A stretch of 64,000 bases of DNA from Liquidambar formosana (Eukaryota > Streptophyta > Magnoliopsida > Saxifragales > Altingiaceae). Position numbers and translations under genes: made by a program. The notes under the pieces were generated by a model. It saw only the letters and a program-made list of their open reading frames with translations, did no database searches and had not been told where the DNA came from. The DNA lies in assembly GCA_039720395.1 (NCBI GenBank), contig CM077820.1, forward strand, positions 9,275,338 through 9,339,337. Reading direction: 5' to 3'. Below, in pieces: positions 33,554-46,278 of this stretch; the stretch's first letter is position 1, and every line of letters begins with the position of its first letter.

Positions 33554-36161
33554 AACATCAAGTAATTCCTTTATTCTTTCAGATTATGAAGTACATAAGA
33601 TTGAAGTTTGTGAAGTAAGCTCAAATTTATGCATAGTAAAATGTAAATCTTGGAAGCCAAAGTAAGATATCCCATTTATTCTTTCAGAAGTTGAAGTTCA
33701 GACCGTAACATTCCTTTCTGTCGAACAAAAACTGACGTACTATTTTACAATTTGTTTTTGACATCATGATATCATATCCTTGTCTATTCATTTCAACAAG
33801 AGAACAGATATACCATCTGGGAAACATACTGTAAGAATCTGACTGCTCTTTCTGTCTCTAGAATCATCAACCACCCTGCTTACCTAAAAAAAATTTTGCT
33901 TTTAATTTTTTGCATCATTCTAATTCTAAAGTGTTGTATTCAATAGTAATCCACATTCAGAACTCCTTGATGAGAGAATATGTATTTATATATCTGGTTC
34001 TTATTTTACCTGCAAACTTATCCATAAAAAAACAATAACAATAAAATAAATAAAATAAAATAAGTGTTAGCTTGCAAAATTGATTTTATTAACCCAAACA
34101 GAATTTTTTATTTTTTATTTTTTAACAAAAATATTAAGAGATTAACTAAGAAATAATACTCACTAAAGTATAAAAAAAATAAACAAATAAATAAATAAAC
34201 ATGATATTGTTCAGTTCTGTCGTCAATGGAAAAGGTCCATATACTGTTAGGATCAGCCCCAAACTGTTTGAACATGTTCAACCAAAAGCCCTAATCCCAT
34301 GGAGAGTGCATATGACAGAAAAGTAATGTTTATTGGACTCTTATGAAAAATATAATTTAAGAACTAGTTTCTTCACAAATAACCTTTATATCAAATGATT
34401 CAATTGAAGTCTCCATTATTTTACATTGCAAGTCTTTCTGTTTCAGACCTACCAAAATCAACAGTTTAAACAGAAAATCATACCCACTAACAGTAAAATG
34501 ATTCTTTCTTGAAAGCTAGAAGATAATATAATGAACAAATAAAAAAACTTCACAATCAAGAGCATCATGCTAAATTGTAATTATTAAGTGAAAGAGCAAG
34601 TATATTTTCATCCAGTTAATACACTTAAATATTATCTGCCATGCAAAGTTGAAATAAAAACTATTACTTGTGAACAAGATCTGTACACAACTTTTGCCCC
34701 AGTAGCTAAACTTAACTGAATCGGGGTTGTCTTATCTGCTGCTCCAAGTCTCCAAGTCCGATGTCTCAGTCAAATAAATGTCAAAATTGTTTTAATTTGT
34801 TAAGACGTTGAGGAAAAGGTCACAAGATGAAAAAGGCAAAGTTTGAAAGTTCTACAAAGATCTTTATGACTGGAACAAGCCCTGCATTCTTGGTCTCATG
34901 CATGCATCTATGCTAATGCTGATTGGGATGGCTCATCTAATGACTAGAAATCCAATGGCTACAGTATGATTGTTATAAATTGGTCAAAAGGAAGAACAAA
35001 ACAGGTTCTTGTTAATTTTTTGGTATTAGGTTTAGCCATGGCTCAGATTGCATCTTGTACTGATCTGTCTTTGCAATCCTAAGACTATTTCATTGAAATA
35101 ATTAGAATGTTAATAATATTGGCCCTAACTAAATTTTTCATGAAAGGGCTAAACGCATCGAAGAGGAAGGTCGGTTTCTAGGAGAAAATAAAAAATGGCA
35201 TCCAACTCTCTCGGTACCTGTTATATCAAATCCAAGAACCAACCGCCATGCACCTCCTCTTAAAGTGCAGCAGGTGTGATAATAAACATGACCTTTACAA
35301 TTTACAGTCTAACATGAGGATGAGTAAAAAGTTAGTATCCTAACAATGTCCTACTATAATCATGCCAAGAATGCTCAGGCATATAATGTTGCAAGTAATA
35401 TATAGATCTGAAGCCAGTTTAATTATCTCCCCTTTATTTACAGATTTCAATAAATACCAGCTAGTGGGAGAGAATAGACAAACACCGATTGTCCTCTGTC
35501 CCACTCAGCATACAGTTTCCACCTCCTCTGCCCTTCAAACTAGGATATGCGAAACTAGCAGTAATAATATTTCTCCTCTGTAGTGTTTACCAACAACATC
35601 ACCAGGAAGATGTATCAAAAATAATTTGGAAACCAGCAATTTAAGAAAACGTATAGCAAAGTCAGTGAATCCTTTTTCTGAGGGTGTGCAATGCATGACT
35701 TGTAATAATTTCACCTATACCCATATCTAATGAAAAGTAGCATTCACATGCATCTCAAATTTACAATTGAATTAAGCTTATCTTCATATACTAAAATTGA
35801 GAGAAATTATAAATGAACTGATTACCACAAAATTTGCACGTGTGTAAATACTAAAATATCTTTGACATGCACTGATGTAGAATTTATGATTAGACAATGA
35901 ATATGGTTTCAACTTTCAAAGCTGTTCCCCAATGAAACATAAAGAAAGTGTAAATACTTAAATATCTTTGACATGTACTGATGTAGAATTTATGATTAGA
36001 CAACGAATATGGTTTCAACTTTCAAAGCTATTCCCCAATGTAACATAAAGGGAGTATTATTCTACAAATAATGAAACAATATGGCACAAATTGGGAGAAT
36101 GTTACATAGAAAAAACTATTCAATTAAAAGAAAGTTATTCAATTTAACAACAAAATTATAC
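33554..36161. other. Intergenic between convergent PLP-protein and PPR genes
   Basis: Both neighbouring genes point into this stretch, so it holds two 3' untranslated regions. No further gene seen. It includes the tandem duplication listed separately at 35842-36050. Confidence 0.45.
35842..36050. repeat. 106-bp tandem duplication
   Basis: Two adjacent units, 35842-35947 and 35948-36050, share GATGTAGAATTTATGATTAG and ATATGGTTTCAACTTTCAAA with only a few differences. They lie 110-320 bp beyond the stop of the minus-strand PPR gene and may be part of its 3' untranslated region. Confidence 0.88.
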
Positions 36162-37946
36162 TTATCTCATCAAGGGGTGTAAAAAATGCCCTTCAAGATA
36201 GACTTGATCAGAAAGGACGTTTAACAGTATAAGAATATCCTTGTTCCGAGGGTGGCTAGTATGCCCAACCAGAAACTCATGAGCCTTACCGTCCACCTCT
36301 ATAACGCTTGACCCAGGGATCTTTCTTATACCTTTCTCCTTCATCAACCTCCTTACCCTTTTTACGTCATCCCATCTCTCATTAGTAGCATATATATTGG
36401 ATAAGAGAACAAAAAATCCACTATCTTGTGACTCAAGCTCAAGTAGGCGGCCGGATATTTCTTGGGAAAGTTCAACATTTCCCTGGGCCTTGCAAGCACT
36501 AAGAATAGCTCCCCATATAAGCACATCAGGTGGCATTGGCATGGTCTTAATAAGATCCTGCGCTTCATCCAAGAGTCCGGCCCTACAGAACAGATCAACC
36601 ATGCATCCATAATGTTCTAATCTTGGAGAAAGACTATAGTAGTGTGGACTTATCATCTTATAGAAGTGCCTACGACCTTCATCAACTAATCCGGAATGGC
36701 AGCAAGCAGTTAAAATGGCCAGAAACGTCACTCCATTAGGCCTTATCCCAGCTCTAACCATTAAATCAAAATGTTTGAGCACCTCATGGCCATGGCCATG
36801 CATTGCTAAACCACCTAACAAGGCGTTCCATGTAAAGACGTTCTTACTTGACATCCCATAGAAGGTGTGCATTGCCATTTCTATACAACCACACTTGGCG
36901 TACATATCAACCATAGCAGTTCCAATATGGATATCCCATTTCATGCCCCTGCGGTCAATGTACTCATGCACCCATCTGCCATAATCCAGAGCCCCAATGC
37001 TTGCACAAGCCGAGAGCACACTAGTAAGTATAATCCTATCAGGCTCCACACCTGAGACTTGCATGTTGCAAAACAACTCCAGCGACTCCTTGGGACGCTT
37101 ACATTGCACCAACCCACTTATCACACTAGTCCAAGAAACAATGTCTCTTTCAGGGAGTTCATCAAAGATCCGCTTCGCCTCACACAAACACTCGCACTTC
37201 ACATACATATCCATGAGAGCATTGCCTACCACCAATCCCATACCAAACGTACGTTTATAAACCAACCCATGAATCCCCCTGCCCAAACTCAAATATCCCA
37301 ATCTCCCACAAGCTACAAGCACGCTTACAAAAGTCGCTATATTTGGCTCAACATCCATCTTCAAAAACAAAGCTACCGCCTCATCAAACAACCCTACCCT
37401 CGCATACCCAGATATCAAACCAGTCCAAGACACCACATCTCTCACAAGCATATCATCAAACACTCTACTAGCACCACTACACTCGCCACAAACACTATAA
37501 AAATGCAGGAGGGAGTTTTGTGCGTAAAGATCACACCTAAAACCCATCTTAACAACCACCCCATGAACCTCCTCACCCTCTTCAATCCCCGAAAACTTGG
37601 AGCATGCTTTCATAACCACAGGAAAAGTATACATATCAGGCGAAAACCCGTCTCGCACTATTTGCCTATAAACCAATACCGCCGCTCGCGGCGCATTGCC
37701 ACTAGCATAGCCAGCGATCAATGTGTTATACGGAAACGAGCTCAATTTTGAATCAATTTGATTCAAAAACTCACATGCATAATCAACAAAATCAATGTAT
37801 TTTCCGAAAAACTCGACGGCTTTGGTTACTACCAATTCGTGGCGGATAATTCCGGATGTAATTAAATGTGCATGGATTTGCTTGAAGGACTTGAAACTGT
37901 TGCATCTATGAATAAAATCTAGGAGTGTACATTTCGAATAAAGCAT
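36162..37946 (-). CDS. PLS-class PPR protein, E/E+ type, At4g38010-like
   Basis: Intronless, 594 residues. It starts MLYSKCTLLDFIHRCNSFKSFKQIHAHLITSG and continues with tandem P/L/S PPR motifs: SFPYNTLIAGYASGN, SWTGLISGYARVG, SWTSVISGLVQCK, TWNALLGGLAMHGHG, interleaved with VLSACASIGALDYGRWVHEYI. The E domain (PPDVLIWGAILSACKAQGN, FFVLLSNIYATNERWDDVKRVRRLMKEKG) and E+ region (KIPGSSVIEVDGKAHEFLVGHTSHP) follow. No DYW deaminase domain is present. Motif order and specific phrases (GFSPDMYTFPVVMKACSKFSGIEEG, HIGTAMVDMYAKCG, NVFTWNALLGGLA) agree with what I remember of Arabidopsis At4g38010. The expected role is sequence-specific organellar RNA binding, possibly editing with a partner deaminase. 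The extension beyond E+ (PRNKDILILLNVLSDQ) is slightly longer than in that relative. Confidence 0.94.
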   Translation of the reverse strand: MLYSKCTLLDFIHRCNSFKSFKQIHAHLITSGIIRHELVVTKAVEFFGKYIDFVDYACEFLNQIDSKLSSFPYNTLIAGYASGNAPRAAVLVYRQIVRDGFSPDMYTFPVVMKACSKFSGIEEGEEVHGVVVKMGFRCDLYAQNSLLHFYSVCGECSGASRVFDDMLVRDVVSWTGLISGYARVGLFDEAVALFLKMDVEPNIATFVSVLVACGRLGYLSLGRGIHGLVYKRTFGMGLVVGNALMDMYVKCECLCEAKRIFDELPERDIVSWTSVISGLVQCKRPKESLELFCNMQVSGVEPDRIILTSVLSACASIGALDYGRWVHEYIDRRGMKWDIHIGTAMVDMYAKCGCIEMAMHTFYGMSSKNVFTWNALLGGLAMHGHGHEVLKHFDLMVRAGIRPNGVTFLAILTACCHSGLVDEGRRHFYKMISPHYYSLSPRLEHYGCMVDLFCRAGLLDEAQDLIKTMPMPPDVLIWGAILSACKAQGNVELSQEISGRLLELESQDSGFFVLLSNIYATNERWDDVKRVRRLMKEKGIRKIPGSSVIEVDGKAHEFLVGHTSHPRNKDILILLNVLSDQVYLEGHFLHPLMR

Positions 37947-39814
37947 AGTGTTACTCAGAGTAATGGCACCATGCAGATTTTCAGCTGATAAGCAAGTGGC
38001 ATTTCACAGGGCTGCGACTCACATATTACTGATAAGAATGCTGGTACACATTGCGGCTGCTGTGTTACCCACCTGCTGTTTTTTTCTTTTTCCTTTTTAT
38101 CAATTGATGAGTGATGTGTAATGACACGTCAGTATATCGCCTATAAAAAAAATAAAAAAATAGAAACCACAAAATTTCATAACAAAATAACATATATGCA
38201 TCAAAATTTGCTCAAGACTTTCAAAACATAAGCTCTTTCTTTGACTTAAACTATGATGCACATGTCATCTTTCATGTTAATATTTTAAGATATCTATTCT
38301 TTTAAATTTTGATACATAAATTATTTTTATTGTATTTTTATTGACCAGTGATAATACCACTTTTATAGGAATAAAAACCTTTTATAACAGTAATATCATG
38401 GCATCATGTATTCATGTTGATGTGATAATACAAGCCAAAAAAAATACTTACTAAAATTGATATGTTGTCAGATTTTGAGTGAAAAAGAGAGAATAGGGGC
38501 TAAAATGCAACTTTACATTGGATCAAATTTTGGTGCATATGTTTTCCTATTATATTTTTATTAACTTATGATACTGTATCAGTAAAATGATGTTATATTA
38601 AGGTCATTAGTTTTTGTATAATAACACACATTTTTTTTTTTGGAGAAAAGAACCACGCTTCTAGCTTAAAATTCAAAAATTTATTTGGTGCATCACATGA
38701 CATTCTAACATAGTACGTCGAAGTAATAAAATATAAAATTATTGTCATATGATTGAAGATGCAGAAGTGCCCAAATTAGCACCTAAATGACATGACATGC
38801 CATATCATTTGGGTAAAAGAAATTAAGCAAATTATCTGGGTTATATAACATTACTCATCAGTCATCATATATCTAGTATGGAAAAATAAATAATTTGATT
38901 TTTGCATATTCTACTTATCCAATTTATGGAGAAAAACTTTTACATAATCCTGATACGCCTGATGTGATATCATGAACCAATGATAGTTAAGCAAAGTAAG
39001 AATGTTAAGGCACTTTTAAACTTGACAATCTCATTTTACTCAGTTCTCATTGATTTGTGATATTACATAATCATTTCACAATTACACCAAAGTCTTACTC
39101 CAATTCATGTAGTAGCTAATGTGGCAATAAACATGGCACCCACATCAACCTACACAGCTGCTACATCAGCCACCACCTCAACCAGCCAAGAAAATATAGA
39201 CAAATGAGCTAGGCACAAGGGCAGAATCTACATATAGCTTGGGGAGCCCATGACACCCCCAATTTTATTTAAAACCTTTAAAAATATGTTTAATGTGAAG
39301 AATTGACATCCCCAAATTTAATAAAGTGACACCTCTAAAATTATTTATCCACCCATACACACGACATATAAACATATTCGTTCTCTCTTTATATGTATAT
39401 TAGTAATCGAGTACACGTGATGCGTGTGTTACACATCTTTTTAAGTTTTTACTTCATTAGTAAAATTACTATGTCAATTTCTAAGTCTTTTAAACTACAT
39501 ATGTGTATGAAAAAGAATTAAAGAAAATAAGTTGTGATAAGTTTTTTAAAGTTAGTAAAATTATAAAATCATTTTTTAATTTTATTAACTTGTAAGAATG
39601 TTTTAATATTTTTTAATACAATTCCAATCATCACAAAAGGAATTAGTTTAATAGTATAGATAGGGTTTGTGTACTTAGATGGTAACCCAAATAAAAAATT
39701 CTAATTCCACTCGTGAGTCCGGCTGGGCAAGGGTCTCGGTGGTACGATTCCATTTTGTGGGCCTGTCACACGGTGATCCCGCTTCCCTCACATACTGGGA
39801 CCCGCGTGGGGTAA
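37947..39814. other. Intergenic between divergent PPR and FRS genes
   Basis: No gene recognised. A/T-rich until about 39700, after which base composition rises sharply toward G/C, marking the promoter and leader of the FRS gene. Confidence 0.45.
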
Positions 39815-39831
39815 GGTCCCACCTGACGTAA
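39815..39831 (+). promoter_or_regulatory. Candidate TCP and bZIP sites upstream of the FRS gene
   Basis: GGTCCCAC (39815-39822), the reverse of the class I TCP consensus GTGGGNCC, is followed directly by TGACGTAA (39824-39831), a TGACG/bZIP-type element. They lie about 340 bp before the first coding ATG. Consensus matches only. Confidence 0.4.
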
Positions 39832-40159
39832 GCGACTCGCAAAGGGAGGCGGGATTTGTGACGGGAAGAAAAGCATTTTCCCAGGAAAAAGAAGTAGGGA
39901 AAAGGCACAGCATGCGCCGGTGACCGACGAGAGTTACCGTTCGTCGTCCTCGGTGACGAAGGAAGACACAGAGAGGCTACAATCTGACGAACGGCGTTGC
40001 TTATTCCGATCACGAACAGCTTCTTCTCCATCAAATCCCTTTCCCCTTCCTCCACCTCCATCTCCGTCTCTCTTCCAGTCTTTCTCCTTCTCAGTGACGA
40101 GATAGTGCACGCCGGAGTTCCGATCTCTCTCCATCTTTCCACAGATATCTTCACTGAAG

Positions 40160-43100
40160 ATGTCTAATCAGGTAAGATATAGCATTCATTCAGGCTCTCT
40201 ATTAGGTATCAATTTTGGGCCATCCCCCCTCCCCCACCCCCCCCCCCACCCCCCCACGGTGTTAAGTTTTCGATAGTTTATGTTGCAGTGCCCACCATCT
40301 GTTTGAAAAAATGCTTGAACGAAGTTTACAATTTATTTCAGTTTTCAGTGCTCTTTATAGTCGTAATATCATATATATTCATATTGAATGCCTTTATTTG
40401 GTTTGGACGAAATGGGCAAACTTCAGTACCTAATTCCACGTTGAATTATAGTTGCTAGGAAAACAGATGCAAATTATTCTGTTGTTGATTACAAACTAAT
40501 TCTTTGAAACATAAATGCCAGAGCTTGGTGACAATCCTCAGTATTTTTTTGCCATTCTCTGGTGCAATAAGAGAATTCTGTGCTATCAAGCGCTAAGGCG
40601 TGGGTTCGAGTTTTGAGAGCAGCCACTTTGTACTGAAAAAACAAAAGTTAGGACCATATCCAACTTACCCCTCCTAGAACCCAATTAGCAGGACCTACGC
40701 AGGGTAATAGCAATGTATTTTAATTGTGGTTTAGCATACAGCCTGAGGCAGTTTGTTTTGTTTTGTTTGTTTTTTTTTGTTTTTTTATTTTTATGTTTGT
40801 TTTGTTTATTATTTTTATTTTTATTTTTGTTTTTGTTTTTATTATTAGCTATCAGGTTCTTATGCTGGGACTTGGGACAATTTTGTTTTTGGTTTTTCTC
40901 TTTTTAATAAGTGATCAAGTGAAGCATTACACGTGTTTGATCATTGATTACGACTAAGTTCGGGTCATTCTTTTGTGGTCTTGTCCCATGGCATGTCAAA
41001 ATGCTTTGGCGTGTGCAAAGGAACCTCCATTGATGCTGTTGACATTCACATACTACTGCAGAAAGCATAACGCTTCCTGTGATTGCCAACTTGATTGATT
41101 GTAGCCTACATGTGACAATATCGTTGGAACTGTAGTTTTTTCATCAACTGAGTGCTGATATTATTAATTTAAATACTAAAAAACCTTTTTTGGGGAGATG
41201 ACTGTTCACTTTTGAACCATGATGTTGTGCACTCTGTTACTTGGAGGAATTGGAGTTGAGAGCTGCTCCTGTAACTATCTGTATGTCTATATAATCAGGG
41301 TTATACCTTTAGTGTTTGTTGAGAATTAAAAATACCAGATCAGTTCTATATAAACTTGACATTTTTTTTTTTTGGATAAGCAACAGAGAAATTTTATTAC
41401 GGAGTAATAAACTTGACAAATGACAAATAAACTTGACAATTTTTTTCGATTGTCATTGTTTAATTTTGCTGCATTCTTGGTCACTGACCTTTGCACATAA
41501 ATTTTTATTTATATTCCAATGCGTCCATGGGCTCTGTTAGAGATACAAATAAATCATGGACCTAAAAACCAAGATTTATGTTTTGTGGATGAGAGTATCA
41601 GAGTAGTGAGCTATTTAATTTTTACATCCTCTTACCTCACAAGCCAATCATAAATGACTGAAATTTACATCAACCTCATACATGTGTGTGTGTGAGAGAG
41701 AGTCCAACATTTACTAAGTATTCTTTTTTTTTTATTTTCTTTGGTGCCTCACTATCTTGGATATAGTGTGATTAATTTTTGTTTTCTTAAGTTGTTCAGT
41801 TTTTAAGTATCATGCTGATTGGTCATTTATTAAATGTATTTGTAATACTTCTTGAACCACATTACTTTCATGTTGTTGAAGCTTTTACTTCTTGATTTCT
41901 GTTATTGTGTTATTTAGAAGAGATTCTTTGCAAATGTTCTTAGAGTATTGTAAGCAGTGGTAGGATATGACAATCAACCAATTCATTTCTTTTGAATTCT
42001 AATTATTGAGTTGGAACTAAAGAAAATTCAATTATTACTGCTATATGTTGTAGTGTTGTCTTTCTTGCAGCGTAGTCTTTCCTTTTGTCACTTTAGAAAT
42101 GATGTCAATTATTCAACCAGGATACTTGTGAGTTGTGACATCCTTATAGGCTTATATAGCATAACTTATCAAAACCTTGTACTTTTCTTTTTTATAAATT
42201 TTGTCAAGTCTAATGTTTGCTTCTATTTCTTTTCTTACTTGATAGGAAATGGAGGACATATCTACACTGGATGCAAGAATCAATACGAATGCTTCTTCAA
42301 ATGAGGATAGAAGTTATGAGAATGTTGTAAATGAGCATACTTTAGATGGGAATGAAAAGATTGAAGAACCCAAGGTTGATATGGTGTTCAACTCCCAGGA
42401 AGATATTTATCGTTATTATACGAATTATGCTCGACAAGAAGGGTTTGTTGTGACGAGAAGAACCTCAAAATGCGGAGATGATGGGAGGATGAGATATTTC
42501 ACACTTGCATGTAGTCGAACAGGGAGGACGCAATGTGCTGCAAAGAATGCCCTCAAGTCCAACCTTTCTACAAAAACACAATGCCCAGCTAAGTTAAGAT
42601 CAGCACTACAACCTGACGAGAGGTTTAAATTAACCACTGTTGTGCTTGAGCATAACCATGCATTGTGTCCAGGAAAAGCATTGTTTTTTCGACGTAAAAA
42701 GAGGTTGGATCAACATGTGAAAAGAAGATTTGAAGAAAATGATCAAGCTAGGTGTGGGGGATATGAGAAAGCAAAAAGGTTAAGACTTGGGGTAGGAGAT
42801 GTTGAAGCAATTCAAAAATATTTTATTAGAATGCAAGATAAAAATTCAAGTTTTTTTTATATGATGGACTTGGACGAGGAATGTAGGGTAAGGAACTTAT
42901 TTTGGGCTGATGCTAAGAGTAGGGCAACATATGAAGCTTTTGGAGATGTTGTCACAGTTGACACAACTTATCTCACAAATAAGTATAATATTCCTTTTGC
43001 TCTTTTTGTAGGAGTAAATCATCACGGGCAATCAGTGTTGTTGGGTTGTGGGTTGTTATCGAATGAGGATATGGAGACATTTGTTTGGTTATTTGAGTCT

Positions 43101-44365
43101 TGGTTGGCATGTATGTTTGGGTGTCCTCCAAAAGCTATAATCACTGACCAATGTAAAGCTATTCAAGGGGCTATTGAAATGGTGTTTCCAGATGCTCGAC
43201 ATCGGTGGTGCTTGGGGCACATAATGAGAAAAATTCCTAACAAATTAAGAGGATATTATCAATATGAAGCTATTAAGAAAACTTTGCAAACTGTTGTTTA
43301 TGATTCTTTTACCAGAGGTGAGTTTGAACAAGGATGGAGAAGAATGATTGATGAATATGGTCTTCATGATAATGAATGGTTAGGAGAGTTATATGATGAG
43401 CGGTGTCGTTGGGTTCCAATTTATGTGAAGAACACCTTTTGGGCAGGAATGTCAACCAAACAACATGGTGACAACATGCATGCATTTTTTGATGGATGCG
43501 TGAACTCTAAAACTACTTTGAAGCAGTTTTTTGAACAATATGACAATATTTTGAGAAGTAAAGTTGAAAAGGAAACTCAAGCGGATTATCATTCTGTCAA
43601 TTCAATGTCTGAATGTGTCACTGATTATGATATTGAGAAACAGTTTCAGGGAGCTTACACTAACACAAAGTTTAAAGAGTTTCAAGAGGAGTTGAAGGGA
43701 AAGATTTACTGTTATCCATCTATTATTAAGGAAGAAGGCTCAATTTATACATATGAAGTTGCTCAAGATGTAAAAATTGGTGATGGGAGGAAGGATGTGG
43801 TTTTCTCTGTATATTTCAATGAAGTGGAATGCGAAGTAAAGTGCATGTGTCATTTATTTGAGTTTAGCGGGATTTTATGCAGGCATTCGCTTTCTGTGCT
43901 CACCCAAAGAAAAGTAAAAGAGGTTCCAACTCAATATATTCTCTCTCGATGGAAGAAGGACTTGAGACGAAATTACACTTTTGTTAAAGACAGCTATGGG
44001 GATTTGGGTGCCAAATCATATGCACAACGATATCAGAAGATGTGCAAGGATTTCTTTGAAGTTGCAGTAATTGCAGCAGTTTCAGAAGAGAAGTGCAACG
44101 TTGTTATGAGTATTGTACATGGATTAAAGGATAAATTCCTTACTGATGAATCAATATGTGGGAGTAATCAATCCACTCAAGTTGCATTGGCTGCTTCACC
44201 AAATTGTGCAGATGGCGATAATGGGCTTAGAACTCAAGAGAACACATTTAATGGTGTGTATCGTTATTATTTGATGAAATTTTATTTTAATTTGTATAAC
44301 ATTGCATTCTTTATGTTTGACTAATTGTGATGTAACTTTATTTGTGATTAGGTAAACCTGGGTAG
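40160..44365 (+). CDS. FAR1-related sequence (FRS) protein, domesticated MULE transposase
   Basis: Model: 40160-40171 (MSNQ), 42246-44253 and 44352-44365, about 677 residues. The 12-nt first exon ends CAG|GTAAG and joins exon 2 in frame (MSNQEMEDIST). The FAR1 DNA-binding domain lies at about residues 57-145 (YRYYTNYARQEGFVVTRR, LACSRTG, QCPAKL, EHNHAL). The MULE transposase-like domain at about 235-330 keeps VTVDTTY and IITDQCKAIQGAI, followed by RHRWCLGHIM. The SWIM zinc finger (CMCHLFEFSGILCRHS) is near 535-552. FAR1/FRS proteins are nuclear transcription regulators in light signalling and stress, derived from Mutator-like transposases. The 3' end is uncertain: reading through at 44254 gives a different 24-residue tail, and 44863-44913 could be a further exon. 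If exon 1 is non-coding, translation would begin at 42249. Confidence 0.87.
40560..40715 (+). mobile_element. Decayed Au-like SINE in FRS intron 1
   Basis: GCGTGGGTTCGAGTTTTGAG (about 40599) resembles a pol III B box, followed by AGCAGCCACTTTGTACTG and then ACTTACCCCTCCTAGAACCC, the order of motifs in the plant Au SINE family as I remember it. Ends are not well defined. Confidence 0.5.
41350..41418 (-). mobile_element. Tiny LINE tail insertion in FRS intron 1
   Basis: The 12-bp repeat ATAAACTTGACA at 41350-41361 and 41407-41418 brackets a 45-bp insert that begins with poly-T and then GGATAAGCAACAGAGAAATT. This is the expected footprint of a severely 5'-truncated LINE inserted in the minus orientation. 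Confidence 0.65.
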
Positions 44366-45842
44366 CTTTTTGAGAGGTAGTGAGGTAGTTGCTGTGTTTG
44401 CTTCAAACCAATCACAGGTACTTGAAAAAGAGTTTTAATTGGAACTTTACAAGATATACCCACTTTATTTTAAATCAAATATTTTTCTGTATAGAGTCAT
44501 TCAACCTAATTTTGGAAGGGTGGTTATGGTATGGGACATCTAACTGAGAACTTGTCATGGGTAACTGTGAAAGTATACGATATATTGTATTCCCTTGGCT
44601 TGGCTTTCCTTTTGTTTACTTTTTCTAAGTACCATTGTATTGAGGAATGTCAAACCTATACATATAGGGTCATCCAAGTCTAGATTGGAATGGTGGAGAC
44701 ATTGGGATACACGTTAATAGGCATACTTTTATTGAAAACCCCTCTGGAGTAAACCATGAAAGAAGGTTTCTTATTTTGTAAAACTTGTGTTTAGGTGTTT
44801 AAAATATCTTGTTTGTCAGATTAGTTGGCTAATTGGCTTGTTTTGCTTGCGATGTGTTGCAGGGTGTTAGAAATCAATTTGACCCAAATGTGGATCAACA
44901 ACCCGGACCATAGGTTCTAAGTCCTTCCATTGTGACTTGAACTTGACTAGTGATGGTTGGGATATGTATTGATTCTTGGAGGCTTGGAGCTGGAACTCTG
45001 ACTAATGCAGGCCACGTCCTAAAAAAGTAGCCTTTTAACTGGTTTGAACTTTTGTGGCTGTTGGAAAATGGAGTAATTAGCTATTGCTATGTTTGTTTGG
45101 CTGGAATGGAATCACATTCCAATTCATTCCTAACAACATGTTTGGATGAGGTAATTAAATAGGAATGGAATCAAACAGCAATAATGAGTCACAATGATTT
45201 TTATTCCCCAATGTTTATTTCAAACCTTATTCCATTTCAGACTAATTCAAGTATGGAATTAAATTCCATTCTCACCCATTCCATTCCAGCCAAACAAACA
45301 TGGCGACCATTGGTTTGATTTTGAACATTACACTGGAAGGAGCTCTAATTTGTTGTTGTATCTGAATCTTGTGAAGATAATGGAACGATCCACAGAAGGA
45401 GAAATAGGTGGGATGTAGAAATTAATCCACCCCACTTGTACTATCCCCATATGTATAGAAACAGACCCGTTTGAATTTCTATCGACATTTCTCTCATTTT
45501 TCCTTTGGATCTTATCAACATTTCAGTCAAGTAGTTAAATAGTTAACTACGGAGCTCAAAAGATCTAAAGGTATGATTGAAGATGCCACTTAGACTAGGC
45601 GGTTAAGTCTTTGTCTTCGTGCTAACAAAATAACATCTTGCTAACTCACTCTTCACTAGCATGTAACCATTGTGAAAAAAAAAAAAAGAAAGAAAAAAAA
45701 AAAAGAGAAGTTTCTCAAGATATGAATATGATTGAATATGAAAAAGTTATCTAATCCAACAGTTGACTTCTAAAAATTCGAATCACATATGAAATTTTAA
45801 AGGTTGACCTCTGGCAAAATTACGTCACATGCTTATCTCATC

Positions 45843-45878
<36 letters not shown>

Positions 45879-46229
45879 AATATAGTACACGTTTGTTGCA
45901 CGTGAATATTTTTAAATAATATTAGTCATACAAAATAATAAATACATAAAGATTTTATATTTTTTTCATAAAAGATAAAGTTTAAGATTCAAAAATACAT
46001 TTTTTTATTATTATTATAATCAGAATTGTCAACGAAAGATTAAAAACTCTTTAAATATACATTCAGATCTTTTTTCATTATAAAATGGAATATTTAAAGA
46101 GTTTATATTCATATATATTATCATGCAACTTGATAGTTGCTCTATGAAAAAGAATTTGAATAAGAATCTAACCTTAATTTGTTAAGAGTTTGAGTTATAA
46201 TCTAACTTTCATTTGTTACCAAATGATAA

Positions 46230-46278
<49 letters not shown>

